A stretch of DNA of 64,000 bases from Climacium dendroides (GCA_950106755.1 OX467084.1:992001-1056000); one strand, 5' to 3'; numbered from the stretch's first letter, positions 1 to 11,428 are shown. The notes: generated by a model not told the origin, from the letters alone. Program-made: numbers and translations.

Positions 1-1497
1 GTCACCAACTGCCTAACACTGCACATGCCAAGCACCCACAGTGTTAGTCCCCATTTCCAACTCATTTGCCAAGTCCCAGTCACCGGGACTACTAGCACAC
101 ACTCCCATCGTGACACCGGGCATGTCACTTAGTAACATGGGGCGGAACTTCCACCTTAATGTGCAAGAACCCATGGTGGCACTACTCACCATGGTCCTAA
201 CCGCCCTTGAGTGTCACCCTACTCCATGCTAGCCCTTTTTGCATTTGCTACTCATCCACTAGAGGTAACCGGCACTCACAACTCGGGACACATCCAAGGA
301 GGCCTAGCAAGGAGTGGGACTCCACCCAACCGATGCCACGGGACACACACAAGTGTCCCATGGTGCCTTGAAGTGGTGGTGAAGTCACCACCACCAACCA
401 TGAGTCACCGGGACTCACCAAGGCTTCAAGAGGGAGTGAGGAGGGAGACCAACCCCTCCTATAGTACTCTCTGTGGTATTCGGCAAACCCCCCCGTCCTA
501 GGCCGAAGGAAGTCCTTGGATAACCTTGGGTTGTGGAAGACCACCCACTTCCAACCCAAATCGCCAAGTTACGTCACCGTTTAGACTCCCGAACTTCCAA
601 CCGGCGTAACTTTGCGCTCCGAGCTCCAAATCCAACATGCGAGCCCATTTTAGACATCTACGTGACGAGTAGATGCCGATGGACTGCTCACTCGTCCCAT
701 TTGGACAAGTTCTCGCAAAGTTATGGCCCTCTAAAGATTCGGATGCACCGGGGGAGGCGTCACGCCTTCACCACGGCTCTTCTTTTGGCCATAACTTTGG
801 ACTCATGTCTTAGAACCTCGTAATGCTTGTCATTCTAGGTTCCTTGTGTTCATAGCTTTCCAAACATGTGTGACACTCTCATGTTCACTTCAACACCAGG
901 GCGCTATTGCGCCCTGTTTGATCGGGAGTCTCTTCATTCTCCCTACCAAGTCTATTGCAAGGCTTGGGAAGTCACTCCCAAGGTCCCCCTTACACACTTA
1001 GGTACATTGGGCACCCCAAGTAGATAGGGGCGTGACACGTCACGCCTTCACCACGGCTCTTCTTTTGGCCATAACTTTTGACTCATGTCTTAGAACCCCG
1101 TAATGCTTGTCATTCTAGGTTCCTTGTGTTCATATCTTTCTTATGATATGCCACGTGACATACTTTGTTGTGGGATTCATTGAGAACCCCACACACCTAG
1201 CCCTCAAGTGTCCCGGCGCCCCCGGGACACAGTCAACTTTGAGCGGCCATAACTTTTTGCTCACAACTCCGAATTGCGCGTTCTTTGCGCCATTAGAAGC
1301 GTATTGTCAAGAGCTTTCCAAGCATGTGTGACACTCTCATGTTCACTTCAAAACCAGGTCGCTATTGCGCCCTCTTTGATTGGGAGTCTCCTCATTCTCC
1401 CTACCTAGTCTATTGCAAGGCTTGGGAAGTCACCTCCAAGGTCCCCCCTTGCGCACTAGGGTTCATTTGGGCACCCCAAGTAGATAGGGGCGTGACA
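1..1497 (-). repeat. G1 3' LTR, chimeric, partly outside window
   Basis: The LTR terminus TGTCACGCCCC (minus strand) is at 1497. Compared with the 1316-bp G2 3' LTR, this copy has an extra partial LTR start. Bases 1038-1497 are the first 460 nt of one LTR. At 1037 a second LTR terminus begins and runs to the window start, lacking the block that corresponds to about 1145-1325. As a result 1040-1140 repeats 758-858, and 1330-1497 repeats 870-1037 with visible divergence. This looks like two related LTRs joined by template switching or unequal recombination. Confidence 0.85.
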
Positions 1498-2359
1498 CTC
1501 ACCCCCACCAAATAGGGTCGATGCCCTCATCGACATTACTTCTAGTCGGAAGCATTGATTTAAGAAGGGTAGCCATCCCCCTCAACACTTTCATTGCGTT
1601 CTGGGTAGCTAACCCCGCAATGACCCAAGTACTCATTTACTTAGTTCAAATGGCTAAGTCTCCAAAGGTGGCACTAGATAAGCCCATGGTTTTGGCACCC
1701 TGGACGGCAAACATCCAAGGACCTAAACCTAAACTAAAGGGACTTATCTACTTTGAGACTCTCCCGGTTTGGCATCTTTTGGCTCCGAGTTAGGCTCAAC
1801 TAGCCTATCTTACTTACATGACTAGGAAGAACTCAAGGCTCATCAATTTCTACTTGGTTGCAACACCAAGACCCCTCTCAAACACTTAAGTTATCACGTG
1901 ATGAACTTTGCAAGCCTAGAGATAGTGCCAAGTCCCGCCCGACTTGTCCTTTGAGTACTCTCCCGAGGCATGGATGATCAATCCATGTGTAGACAATGGT
2001 CCACTCCCAAAGGGCACTTTTGTAAGCCCGTGCCACTATCTTGCTCCCGCCCGAGCAAGTCCTAAACTTGAAAGTCAAAAGGGTTTAGTCCCTTGCAACC
2101 TTCAAGCCAAGGCCCCTATTTTGCAGCATTTTCAAAATTGATTTACGTATCATTCCATCTTCTTCTACTAAACCAAACATCAATGAGACTAGGACTCATC
2201 TCATAGTGCTAATGCCAATCAAGAGCTAACTCACACACAAGGAGTCATTTCCAACATTGCAACTTTATTTCAAAACAAGTACACAAAAGACAAGCGCATA
2301 AATGCACTGTTTACACAAGTGTTGTGTTTCTCCCCCACTAACAAAGGTTGATGTCCTCA
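1498..2359 (-). other. G1 3' non-coding region before the LTR
   Basis: About 860 nt lie between the chromodomain stop and the 3' LTR, matching G2 11429-12290 base for base apart from scattered substitutions. No ORF of note is present. The purine-rich stretch next to the LTR (minus strand AGTGGGGGTGAG) is the likely polypurine tract. Confidence 0.75.
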
Positions 2360-2590
2360 TCAACTCCTACGCGGCTTTTTGTTGGATTGTCTATTTTGTT
2401 CAAATCGATCCACCACCTCCTTTACATGAACCATATCTTTGGCATTCACCCAAGTTGCTTCCTTTTCATGATACCCCCGCCATTTCACTAAGTATTCCTT
2501 GCCCCTCTTCTTAGTGTTTCTACTCTTGAGAATCCCTTCCACCTCATATTCAAAGTGTTCTCCAACTAACTTAGGGAGAGGCTGCAACAC
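2360..2590 (-). pseudogene. G1 chromodomain segment of pol
   Basis: The roughly 76-residue reading frame carries a chromodomain. Visible features are the YEVEGIL strand, the KEYLVKWRGY core, then the ATWVNAKDM segment and a C-terminal helix. In chromoviruses this domain is fused to the integrase C-terminus and directs integration to heterochromatin. Here it is in the same frame as the upstream integrase but separated from it by an in-frame TAG and TAA. The only start is GTG, so independent translation is doubtful. The same arrangement occurs in G2, so the break predates the two copies. Confidence 0.85.
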
Positions 2591-2608
2591 TTACTTGCGT
2601 TCCGGCCC

Positions 2609-3925
2609 CTAGGTATCCTCATGATATGGCTTCAACAATGAAACATGAAAAGTTGGGTGTACCTTGATTTCTAGTGGCAATTCTAACTTATAAACATCCT
2701 CAAACAACCGCTCGGCGATGACAAAGGGACCTGCATATTTGGCCATAAACTTAGGTGTTAGTCCTCCTAGCAATGTGAAGTTTTTCACATTCAACCACAC
2801 CTTTTGTCCCACAGTATACTCCACCTGGCGTCTCTCTTTGTTCACTTGTTTGATGTATCTCTTTTGTGCTTTGTCTAGATGCAACTTGATTTTCTCAAGC
2901 ATAGCTTCTCTTTGAACAACAAAGTCTTCTGCAACTTGGCTTCTCTCAAACTCTGATTGCAACCCCTCTAAGGCAAGGTCAGTAGGCATAAGTGGCTCCA
3001 CACCATAAGCCACTTTGAATGGCGATTCCCCTGTAGCTGCATGTTTGGCTTTGTTGTAACTAAACTCAGCCAAAGCCAAATACTCTGTCCAATCACTTTG
3101 GTCAGCACTCACATAGTTTCTAAGGTATTGATTCAAGACCCCATTCACCCTCTTTGTTTGCCCATCTGTTTGAGGATGAAATGCTGTGCTAAATGAAAGC
3201 TTGGTCTTCATTTTCCTAAACAAGTGCCTCCAAAATGCACTTGTGAATTTAGGATCTCTATCAGAGACAATCACCCTAGGCAATCCACTATGCCTCCACC
3301 AAGTGTTGAAAAAGAATGTGGCTGTTTGAAATGCAGTTGCCACTCCTGTTGTTGGCGCCATCCTGGCCAACTTGCTAAACCGATCTACCACCACAAAGAT
3401 GGCATCAAACCCTTGTGACTCCGGTAAGCTAGTGATGAAGTCCATGGAAATACATTCCCATGGACCATTTGGAATGGGCAAAGGCTTAAGTAATCCAACT
3501 TGTTTTTGATATGAAGCTCGGTTGGCTTGACAAGTGACACAAGTCTTTACATAATGTGCAATGTCTTCTTTCATCCCAGGCCAATAGAACCTCTTAGCCA
3601 CAAAACTTATGGTGGCTTTCTCACCTCTATGACCTGCAAGAGGTTTGTCATGCTCCTCCTTCAAGACTTGCAACCTCAACTTGCCTTTGGGGACATACAC
3701 CCTACCTTGTTTGAATTTGTTTAGGCCTTGGTGTAATCGAATCCCCTTCACTTTTTTGCCAACCCTCAAATCACTTAGGAACTTTTGAGCTTCTGGATCC
3801 TTCCTGTAAGCCTCCCTTATTCTCCTAGCTAAGTCACTTTCTCCCTCATACATTAACCTTAGTATTTGAGTAGAACTTGGTTTGAACTCATCCTTAAGTT
3901 CGGCTAAGGGCATCGGGCACCACAT
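2609..3925 (-). pseudogene. G1 integrase
   Basis: The 438-codon frame holds the H2C2 zinc-binding module (HDKPLAGHRG and later CVTCQ), the DDE core and the C-terminal GPY-type region (KYAGPFVI). Core residues are Asp in SMDFITSLP and Asp in VSDRDPKF. The expected Glu, 35 residues later in the usual DGQTERVN motif, is Lys (DGQTKRVN). This should abolish strand transfer, since all three acidic residues bind the catalytic metals. The frame overlaps RNase H by about 30 nt in a +1 frame and ends at TAG 19 nt before the chromodomain segment. It is nearly identical to the G2 integrase. Confidence 0.92.
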
Positions 3926-4697
3926 TTTCTTTGCCCGGTTTGTGAATCAAGTCCACGTTCATAAGAGCCAAGGTGTCATACCACCTCAATTGCTTGGCTG
4001 TCACTCTAGCCTGGCTCTCAAAATACTTCAACGACACATTATCGGTGAACACCTTGGTTTGATGAAGACCAAGGTAATGTTGCCATGTCTTCAAACAATG
4101 CACCACTGCAAACATCTCCTTTTCATGTGTTGGCCACTTGGTTTGGGTCCCATCCAACTTCTTGCTTTCAAAAGCAATGGGCCTCCCACCTTGCATCAAC
4201 ACTCCTTCAATTGCAAAATCACTTGCATCCGTGTGTACCTCAAAAGGTTGATCAAACTCAGGAAACTTCATCATTGGATGAGAAGAAAGTTTGGCCTTGA
4301 GCTCCTCAAAAGCTTGCTCACATGACTTGGACCACACTATGGCTTGGTTCTTTTTCAACAAGTCAGACAAAGGTTTGGCAATCTTAGAGAAGTCTCTAAT
4401 GAACCTCCTATAATAATTGGTAAGTCCAAGAAATGACCTTACACCTTTTTGGGTGGTAGGTGGTTTCCACTCCTTGATTGCTTCTACCTTCTTTGTATCC
4501 GGCTTGATCCCCGATCCAGACAACATGTGGCCCAAGAAGTCAATCTCCATCAAACCAAACTCACTTTTCTCCCCATTTGCATACAACTTGTGTTCCCTAA
4601 GCCTTCCCAACACAATCTCAAGGTGCTTGGCATGCTCCTCCGCCGTCTTGGAGTACACCAAGATGTCATCAATGTAAACAATGACAAATTCATCCAT
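3894..4697 (-). pseudogene. G1 RT thumb/connection and RNase H
   Basis: This frame begins at the RT catalytic loop ([10 protein letters not shown]) and continues through the conserved [12 protein letters not shown] segment into RNase H. RNase H shows [10 protein letters not shown], the [10 protein letters not shown] region, [10 protein letters not shown] and the end [10 protein letters not shown]. It is out of frame with the upstream RT part (4690-5452) because G1 lacks 53 nt relative to G2, which has a 54-bp duplication here. G1 therefore has a single YIDD motif but a broken frame. It ends at TAA, with integrase in the +1 frame. Confidence 0.92.
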
Positions 4698-5452
4698 CGT
4701 CTTGATGGAACACGGTGTTCATAAGGGTGGTGAATGTTGAAGGGGCATTGCATAGACCAAAAGGCATCACCAAAAACTCATAGGACCCATATCGGGTCCT
4801 ACATGTTGTCTTTTCAATGTCTCCAAGTGCAATTCGAATTTGGTAGTAACTTGACTTCAAATCAATGCGGCTAAAGTACACCGCCCCTGCCAACCTATCA
4901 AAGAGATCATCAATTCGAGGTAAAGGATAGTTGTTCTTAATAGTGATCTTATTGAGTGCCCTATAATCTACACACATGCGAAGTTTTCCATCCTTCTTGT
5001 CCACAAACAAGATTGGCGCTCCATAAGGTGACTTGCTCTTGCGAATGTATCCTTTAGCTAAGAGCTCATTGAGTTGGTGTTTCAACTCTTTCAACTCCCT
5101 TTGATTCAATCGGTAAGGTGCCTTGGATGGTGGTTGTGATCCAGGCACCACCTCAATCTTGTGATCCACTTCTCTTTTAGGAGGCAAGGCATCAGGCAAC
5201 TCCGTTGTCAAAACATCCATAAACTTATGGATTACACTTGTTACACACTTTGGAAGGGAATTGGCCCTATTAGCCAACTTCTTTTCCTCTCCAACCACAC
5301 CAGCACGCATAACAATCAAGAACTTAGTATCACTAAGTTCTTCCAGAACTACTAGATGGATTTGAATTCCCAACATCTTGGGTGACTTAGTTATTTCTAA
5401 TTCTATCTTTTTGCCATCTACATTGGCAACTACTTTCAAAGATGGCCGCCTT
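4690..5452 (-). pseudogene. G1 protease end and RT fingers/palm, 5'-truncated
   Basis: The fragment starts mid-protease (KVVANVDGK) because the rest is missing at the junction with the G2 LTR. It then carries RT fingers and palm, with [40 protein letters not shown] and the [10 protein letters not shown] motif. Where G2 has a premature TGA, G1 keeps CGA (Arg), so this part of RT is intact here. The frame shifts just after NTVFHQ at the CAAGA microhomology that bounds the 53-nt loss. G1 and G2 thus carry complementary lesions. Confidence 0.9.
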
Positions 5453-6745
5453 TGTCACGCCCCTATCTACTTGGGGTGCCCAAATGAACCCTAGTGCGCA
5501 AGGGGGGACCTTAGGGGTGACTTCCCAAGCCTTGCAATAGACTAGGTAGGGAGAATGAGGAGACTCCCGATCAAACAGGGCGCAATAGCGCCCTGGTTTG
5601 AAGTGAACATGAGAGTGTCACACATTCCTGGAAAGCTCTTGACAATACGCTTCTAATGGCGCAAAGAACGCGCAATTCGGAGTTGTGAGCAAAAAGTTAT
5701 GGCCGCTCAAAGTTGACTGTGTCCCGGGGGCGCCGGGACACTTGAGGGCTAGGTGTGTGGGGTTCTCAATGAATCCCACAACAAAGTATGGCATGTGGCA
5801 TATCATTAGAAAGCTATGAACACAAGGAACCTAGAATCACAAGAATTACGAGGTTCTAAGACATGAGTCAAAAGTTATGGCCAAAAGAAGAGCCGTGGTG
5901 AAGGCGTGACGCCTCCCCCGGTGCATCCGAATCTTTAGAGGGCCATAACTTTGTGAGAACTTGTCCAAATGGGACGAGTGAGCAGTCCATAGGCATCTAC
6001 TCGTCGCGTAGATGTCCAAAATGGGCTCGCATTTTGGATTTGGAATTCGGAGCGCAAAGTTACGCCGGTTGGAAGTTCGGGAGTCTAAACGGTGACGTAA
6101 CTTGGCGATTTGGGTTGGAAGTGGGTGGTCTTCCACAACCCAAGGCTATACAAGGACTTCCTTCGACCTAGGGCGGGGGGGGGCTGCCGAATACCACAGA
6201 GAGTACTATAGGAGGGGTTGGTCTCCCTCCTCACTCCCTCTGGAAGCCTTGGTGAGTCCCAGTGACTCATGGTTGGTGGTGGTGACTTCACCACCACTTC
6301 AAGGCACCATGGGACACTTGTGTGTGTCCCGTGGCATCGGTTGGGTGAAGTCCCGCTGCTTGTTAGGCCTCCTTGGATGTGTCCCGAGTTGTGAGTGCCG
6401 GTTACCTCTAGTGGATGAGTAGCAAATGCAAAAAGGGCTAGCATAGAGTGGGGTGACACTCAAGGGCGGTTAGGACCATGGTGAGTAGTGCCACCATGGG
6501 TCCTTGCACATTAAGGTGGAAGTTCCGCCCCATGTTACTAAGTGACATGCCCGGTGTCACGATGGGAGTGTGTGCTAGTAGTCCCGGTGACTGGGACTTG
6601 GCAAATAAGTTGGAAATGGGGACTAACATTGTGGGTGCTTCGCATGTGCAGTGTTAGGCAGTTGGTGACCAAGTGACGCTGTAAGTGGACTGGGGTGAAC
6701 CTAGTGAGCTACTGGGAGCTGGTAGGTGTCATTTGGGTCGCGACA
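5453..6745 (+). repeat. G2 5' LTR (1293 bp)
   Basis: It starts TGTCACGCCCC and ends GGGTCGCGACA, giving short imperfect inverted ends TGTC...GACA. It differs from the 3' LTR mainly by lacking a 23-bp duplication and by scattered substitutions. Its first base directly follows the truncated G1 interior. Confidence 0.93.
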
Positions 6746-6747
6746 AT

Positions 6748-6764
6748 TGTTATCAGAACAGGGC
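6748..6764 (+). other. G2 primer binding site, iMet type, degenerate
   Basis: Just after the 5' LTR is TGTTATCAGAACAGGG, close to the usual plant Ty3 PBS TGGTATCAGAGC complementary to the initiator-Met tRNA 3' end. The mismatches suggest either decay or a family-specific variant. Confidence 0.7.
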
Positions 6765-6793
6765 TACGTTGGTGTGCAGTGAGTCTTGGAGAC

Positions 6794-8625
6794 ATGATGA
6801 GAGCCAAGACACGTGAAGCTGGAGCTTCAAGACAAGGGCGCCAAACACGTAGTCAAGGTTTGGAGGCTAATGAGCCTTCCTTGGAAGAAACTCAAGGAGG
6901 GGATTCTCTTCATTTGGAACAAATGGACAAGAATTGACTCCCATTGAGGAAGAGAATGTGGAAACTAGTGCCAAGGAAGGTGACACCGCCACTAGTCCCG
7001 GGAAACCCCAACGTGATCGCAAACGGAAAGGGCGTGACCTCATGTTTGAAGAACTTGTCAAAACACTTCAGGTGATGCAAGGTGAAATCAAAGAGCTTAA
7101 GGAGAAGGGTTCTACCTCTTCTTCTCACAAATTGTGCAAAACCAACATGCCATCTTCTTTCACAGGCATTGGCAAGGCCCACAAGGTGAAGGACTTTCTG
7201 GTGGAATTGGAGTTGTACTTTGAAGCTCAAAGAGCACCTGAAGAAGACAAGATCACCATCGCGGTGACCTTTCTCAAGGATCATGCTTTGCTTTGGTGGA
7301 CTCACTTTCGTGGGGAAAGTCCTGAGGTGGTGGACAACTTGACTTGGGTTGGTTTCAAGGAACGCATTAGCGACCGCTTTACCCCAGAATACCAAGACAT
7401 TCGTGATGGAGTGGCACTTGTAAGACTCAAGCAAACAGGGAGTCTTAAGGGGTATGTGCGGGAGTTTAATGCACACTTGAATGTGCTTCCAAGGCTAGAT
7501 GAGCTAGCCAAGAAGATCATTTTCTTCAATGGGTTGCAAAGTTGGGCAGAACGTGCATTGTTTAGAATGCCCCAACTTCCAGAGACTTATGCGGAGTTGT
7601 TGAAGCTGGCGGAAAGGATTGGTGATGATGAAGGCCAAAACAAGAAGGCTAAAGATGGGCCTTCAACAGGTGAGTCAAGCAAACACTCTAAGCGTAAGTT
7701 GAGGCGTCATGTTTGGATAAAGAGTAAACATGGTGGGGATGGAGCCAAGTCAAGTGGGCCAAAAGAAGGACAAGCTAAGGGCATTGATAAAGGGGGTGAC
7801 AAAACTAAAAGGGATGTGAGCCAAATGACTTGTTACAATTGTGGAGAAAAGGGCCACTTGTCCCGGGGATGCACCAAATCTAAGGTGAGTGTTCAAAATG
7901 CACGCTCTCACATTGGAGAGCATGTTCTTCAAGGTGGCTTTTTGGCTAAGGCAAATCAACCCAAGTTGAGTCCCCGCTTGTTGTTCTTAAAAGGATCCAT
8001 AAGTAAGCATGATGTTTCACTCCTGGTGGATACACGTGCAACTCACTCATTCGTGAGCCCAAAACTTGCTAAAGAGTTGGGCTTGCAAATCAAGGAGTCT
8101 TGCAAGCCCATCAAAGTGCAGTTTGCCAAGGGCAAGCCGCACAAGACAAGTAAGGTGGCAACAAACGTGGAAGTGAAGTGTGGGGAGTTCACCTTTGTGG
8201 AGGACTTCACGGTGTGTGATATGGATGGGGTAGATCTCATCTTAGGAAATACTTTCCTAGATACTTATGAAGTAGACATAAGAAGGCGGCCATCTTTGAA
8301 GGTGGTTGCCAATGTAGATGGAAAAGAGATAGAGTTAGAAATAACTAAGTCACCCAAGATGTTGGGAATTCAAATCCATCTAGTAGTTTTGGAAGAACTT
8401 AGTGATACTAAGTTCTTGATTGTTATGCGTGCTGGTGTGGTTGGAGAGGAAAAGAAGTTGGCTAATAGGGCCAATTCCCCTCCAAAGTGTGTAACAAGTG
8501 TAATCCATAAGTTTATGGATGTTTTGACAACGGAGTTGCCTGATGCCTTGCCTCCTAAAAGAGAAGTGGATCACAAGATTGAGGTGGTGCCTGGATCACA
8601 ACCACCATCCAAGGCACCTTACTGA
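6794..8625 (+). pseudogene. G2 gag, protease and start of RT
   Basis: The likely gag start is one of two ATGs (6794, 6797) encoding a basic leader (MMRAKTREAG). That frame stops at 6937, and the main gag frame, offset by one, is open from about 6934, so gag carries a frameshift or needs recoding. Order: a helical gag domain around 7190-7480 (ALLWWTHFRGE, FTPEYQDI), one CCHC zinc knuckle at 7831-7872 (CYNCGEKGHLSRGC), and an aspartic protease near 8020 (LLVDTRATHSF). There the Gly after Asp-Thr is Arg, which should inactivate the flap-side loop. It ends at TGA 8623-8625, where G1 has CGA, a CpG-type C to T change. The product would package RNA and process the polyprotein in the cytoplasm. Confidence 0.9.
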
Positions 8626-9894
8626 TTGAATCAAAGGGAGTTGAAAGAGTTGAAACACCAACTCAATGAGCTCTTAGCTAAAGGATACATTCACAAGAGC
8701 AAGTCACCTTATGGAGCGCCAATCTTGTTTGTGGACAAGAAGGATGGAAAACTTCGCATGTGTGTGGATTATAGGGCACTCAATAAGATCACTATTAAGA
8801 ACAACTATCCTTTACCTCGAATTGATGATCTCTTTGATAGGTTGGCAGGGGCGGTGTACTTTAGCCGCATTGATTTGAAGTCAAGTTACTACCAAATTCG
8901 AATTGCACTTGGAGACATTGAAAAGACAACATGGAGGACCCGATGTGGGTCCTATGAGTTTTTGGTGATGCCTTTTGGTCTATGCAATGCCCCTTCAACA
9001 TTCACCACCCTTATGAACACCGTGTTCCATCAAGAGATGGATGAATTTGTCATTGTTTACATTGATGACATCTTGGTGTACTCCAAGACGATGGATGAAT
9101 TTGTCATTGTTTACATTGATGACATCTTGGTGTACTCCAAGACGGCGGAGGAACATGCCAAGCACCTTGAGATTGTGTTGGGAAGGCTTAGGGAACACAA
9201 GTTGTATGCAAATGGGGAGAAAAGTGAGTTTGGTTTGATGGAGATTGACTTCTTGGGCCACATGTTGTCTGGATCGGGGATCAAGCCGGATACAAAGAAG
9301 GTAGAAGCAATCAAGGAGTGGAAACCACCTACCACCCAAAAAGGTGTAAGGTCATTTCTTGGACTTACCAATTATTATAGGAGGTTCATTAGAGACTTCT
9401 CTAAGATTGCCAAACCTTTGTCTGACTTGTTGAAAAAGAACCAAGCCATAGTGTGGTCCAAGTCATGTGAGCAAGCTTTTGAGGAGCTCAAGGCCAAACT
9501 TTCTTCTCATCCAATGATGAAGTTTCCTGAGTTTGATCAACCTTTTGAGGTACACACGGATGCAAGTGATTTTGCAATTGAAGGAGTGTTGATGCAAGGT
9601 GGGAGGCCCATTGCTTTTGAAAGCAAGAAGTTGGATGGGACCCAAACCAAGTGGCCAACACATGAAAAGGAGATGTTTGCAGTGGTGCATTGTTTGAAGA
9701 CATGGCAACATTACCTTGGTCTTCATCAAACCAAGGTGTTCACCGATAATGTGTCGTTGAAGTATTTTGAGAGCCAGGCTAGAGTGACAGCCAAGCAATT
9801 GAGGTGGTATGACACCTTGGCTCTTATGAACGTGGACTTGATTCACAAACCGGGCAAAGAAAATGTGGTGCCCGATGCCCTTAGCCGAACTTAA
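8626..9894 (+). pseudogene. G2 reverse transcriptase and RNase H
   Basis: In frame with the preceding protease/RT segment after one TGA codon. RT motifs include [37 protein letters not shown] and [10 protein letters not shown]. An 18-residue block containing the YIDD catalytic loop is present twice in tandem (9037-9090 and 9091-9144, identical 54-bp copies), which should distort the palm. RNase H follows with [10 protein letters not shown] and [10 protein letters not shown], ending PDALSRT at TAA 9892-9894. Integrase continues in the +1 frame, overlapping from 9863. The heptamer CTTAGCC at 9880-9886 lies exactly where a +1 slip would enter the integrase frame. Confidence 0.93.
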
Positions 9895-11179
9895 GGATGA
9901 GTTCAAACCAAGTTCTACTCAAATACTAAGGTTAATGTATGAGGGAGAAAGTGACTTAGCTAGGAGAATAAGGGAGGCTTACAGGAAGGATCCAGAAGCT
10001 CAAAAGTTCCTAAGTGATTTGAGGGTTGGCAAAAAAGTGAAGGGGATTCGATTACACCAAGGCCTAAACAAATTCAAACAAGGTAGGGTGTATGTCCCCA
10101 AAGGCAAGTTGAGGTTGCAAGTCTTGAAGGAGGAGCATGACAAACCTCTTGCAGGTCATAGAGGTGAGAAAGCCACCATAAGTTTTGTGGCTAAGAGGTT
10201 CTATTGGCCTGGGATGAAAGAAGACATTGCACATTATGTAAAGACTTGTGTCACTTGTCAAGCCAACCAAGCTTCATATCAAAAACAAGTTGGATTACTT
10301 AAGCCTTTGCCCATTCCAAATGGTCCATGGGAATGTATTTCCATGGACTTCATCACTAGCTTACCGGAGTCACAAGGGTTTGATGCCATCTTTGTGGTGG
10401 TAGATCGGTTTAGCAAGTTGGCCAGGATGGCGCCAACAACAGGAGTGGCAACTGCATTTCAAACAGCCACATTCTTTTTCAACACTTGGTGGAGGCATAG
10501 TGGATTGCCTAGGGTGATTGTCTCTGATAGAGATCCTAAATTCACAAGTGCATTTTGGAGGCACTTGTTTAGGAAAATGAAGACCAAGCTTTCATTTAGC
10601 ACAGCATTTCATCCTCAAACAGATGGGCAAACAAAGAGGGTGAATGGGGTCTTGAATCAATACCTTAGAAACTATGTGAGTGCTGACCAAAGTGATTGGA
10701 CAGAGTATTTGGCTTTGGCTGAGTTTAGTTACAACAAAGCCAAACATGCAGCTACAGGGGAATCGCCATTCAAAGTGGCTTATGGTGTGGAGCCACTTAT
10801 GCCTACTGACCTTGCCTTAGAGGGGTTGCAATCAGAGTTTGAGAGAAGCCAAGTTGCAGAAGACTTTGTTGTTCAAAGAGAAGCTATGCTTGAGAAAATC
10901 AAGTTGCATCTAGACAAAGCACAAAAGAGATACATCAAACAAGTGAACAAAGAGAGACGCCAGGTGGAGTATACTGTGGGACAAAAGGTGTGGTTGAATG
11001 TGAAAAACTTCACATTGCTAGGAGGACTAACACCTAAGTTTATGGCCAAATATGCAGGTCCCTTTGTCATCGCCGAGCGGTTGTTTGAGGATGTTTATAA
11101 GTTAGAATTGCCACTAGAAATCAAGGTACACCCAACTTTTCATGTTTCATTGTTGAAGCCATATCATGAGGATACCTAG
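9863..11179 (+). pseudogene. G2 integrase
   Basis: 438 codons, nearly identical to the G1 copy. The zinc-binding HHCC module runs about residues 90-135 (HDKPLAGHRG, CVTCQ). The DDE core has Asp (SMDFITSLP) and Asp (VSDRDPKF) but Lys in the third position (DGQTKRVN), 35 residues after the second Asp. The C-terminal GPY/F-type part (YAGPFVIAERLF, HVSLLKPYHED) is present. Its stop TAG (11177-11179) is followed in the same frame by TAA and then the chromodomain. It probably cannot insert DNA itself and would need integrase in trans from an intact relative. Confidence 0.93.
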
Positions 11180-11197
11180 GGGCCGGAACGCAAGTAA

Positions 11198-11428
11198 GTG
11201 TTGCAGCCTCTCCCTAAGTTAGTTGGAGAACACTTTGAATATGAGGTGGAAGGGATTCTCAAGAGTAGAAACACTAAGAAGAGGGGCAAGGAATACTTAG
11301 TGAAATGGCGGGGGTATCATGAAAAGGAAGCAACTTGGGTGAATGCCAAAGATATGGTTCATGTAAAGGAGGTGGTGGATCGATTTGAACAAAATAGACA
11401 ATCCAACAAAAAGCCGCGTAGGAGTTGA
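11198..11428 (+). pseudogene. G2 chromodomain segment
   Basis: The chromodomain (FEYEVEGIL, KEYLVKWRGY, EATWVNAKDM, then a helix) ends in a basic tail at TGA. It is in the same frame as integrase but beyond TAG and TAA codons at 11177 and 11195. The first usable codon is GTG. A chromodomain at the integrase C-terminus places the element among the chromoviruses. Whether it is ever attached to integrase here depends on readthrough of two stops, which is unlikely. Confidence 0.88.

Larger units (their letters stand above)
1..5452 (-). mobile_element. Ty3/gypsy chromovirus copy G1, truncated
   Basis: This is a minus-strand chromodomain Ty3/gypsy element. Read in its own direction it starts inside the protease/RT region at 5452, then has RT, RNase H, integrase, chromodomain, a non-coding tail and the 3' LTR, which runs off the window start. 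By comparison with G2, about 76 bp of LTR lie outside. The sequence is nearly identical to G2 throughout, but gag, the PBS and the 5' LTR are missing. At 5452/5453 it abuts the first base (TGTCAC) of the oppositely oriented G2 5' LTR. It cannot be autonomous: it lacks gag, has a frameshift in RT, and has a Lys in place of the integrase catalytic Glu. Confidence 0.93.

Noticed and set aside
248..6422. Short ORFs within the G1/G2 LTRs and on the strand opposite pol
   Set aside because: They mirror the same LTR or pol sequence in other frames, have no domain features, and recur only because the sequence is repeated.
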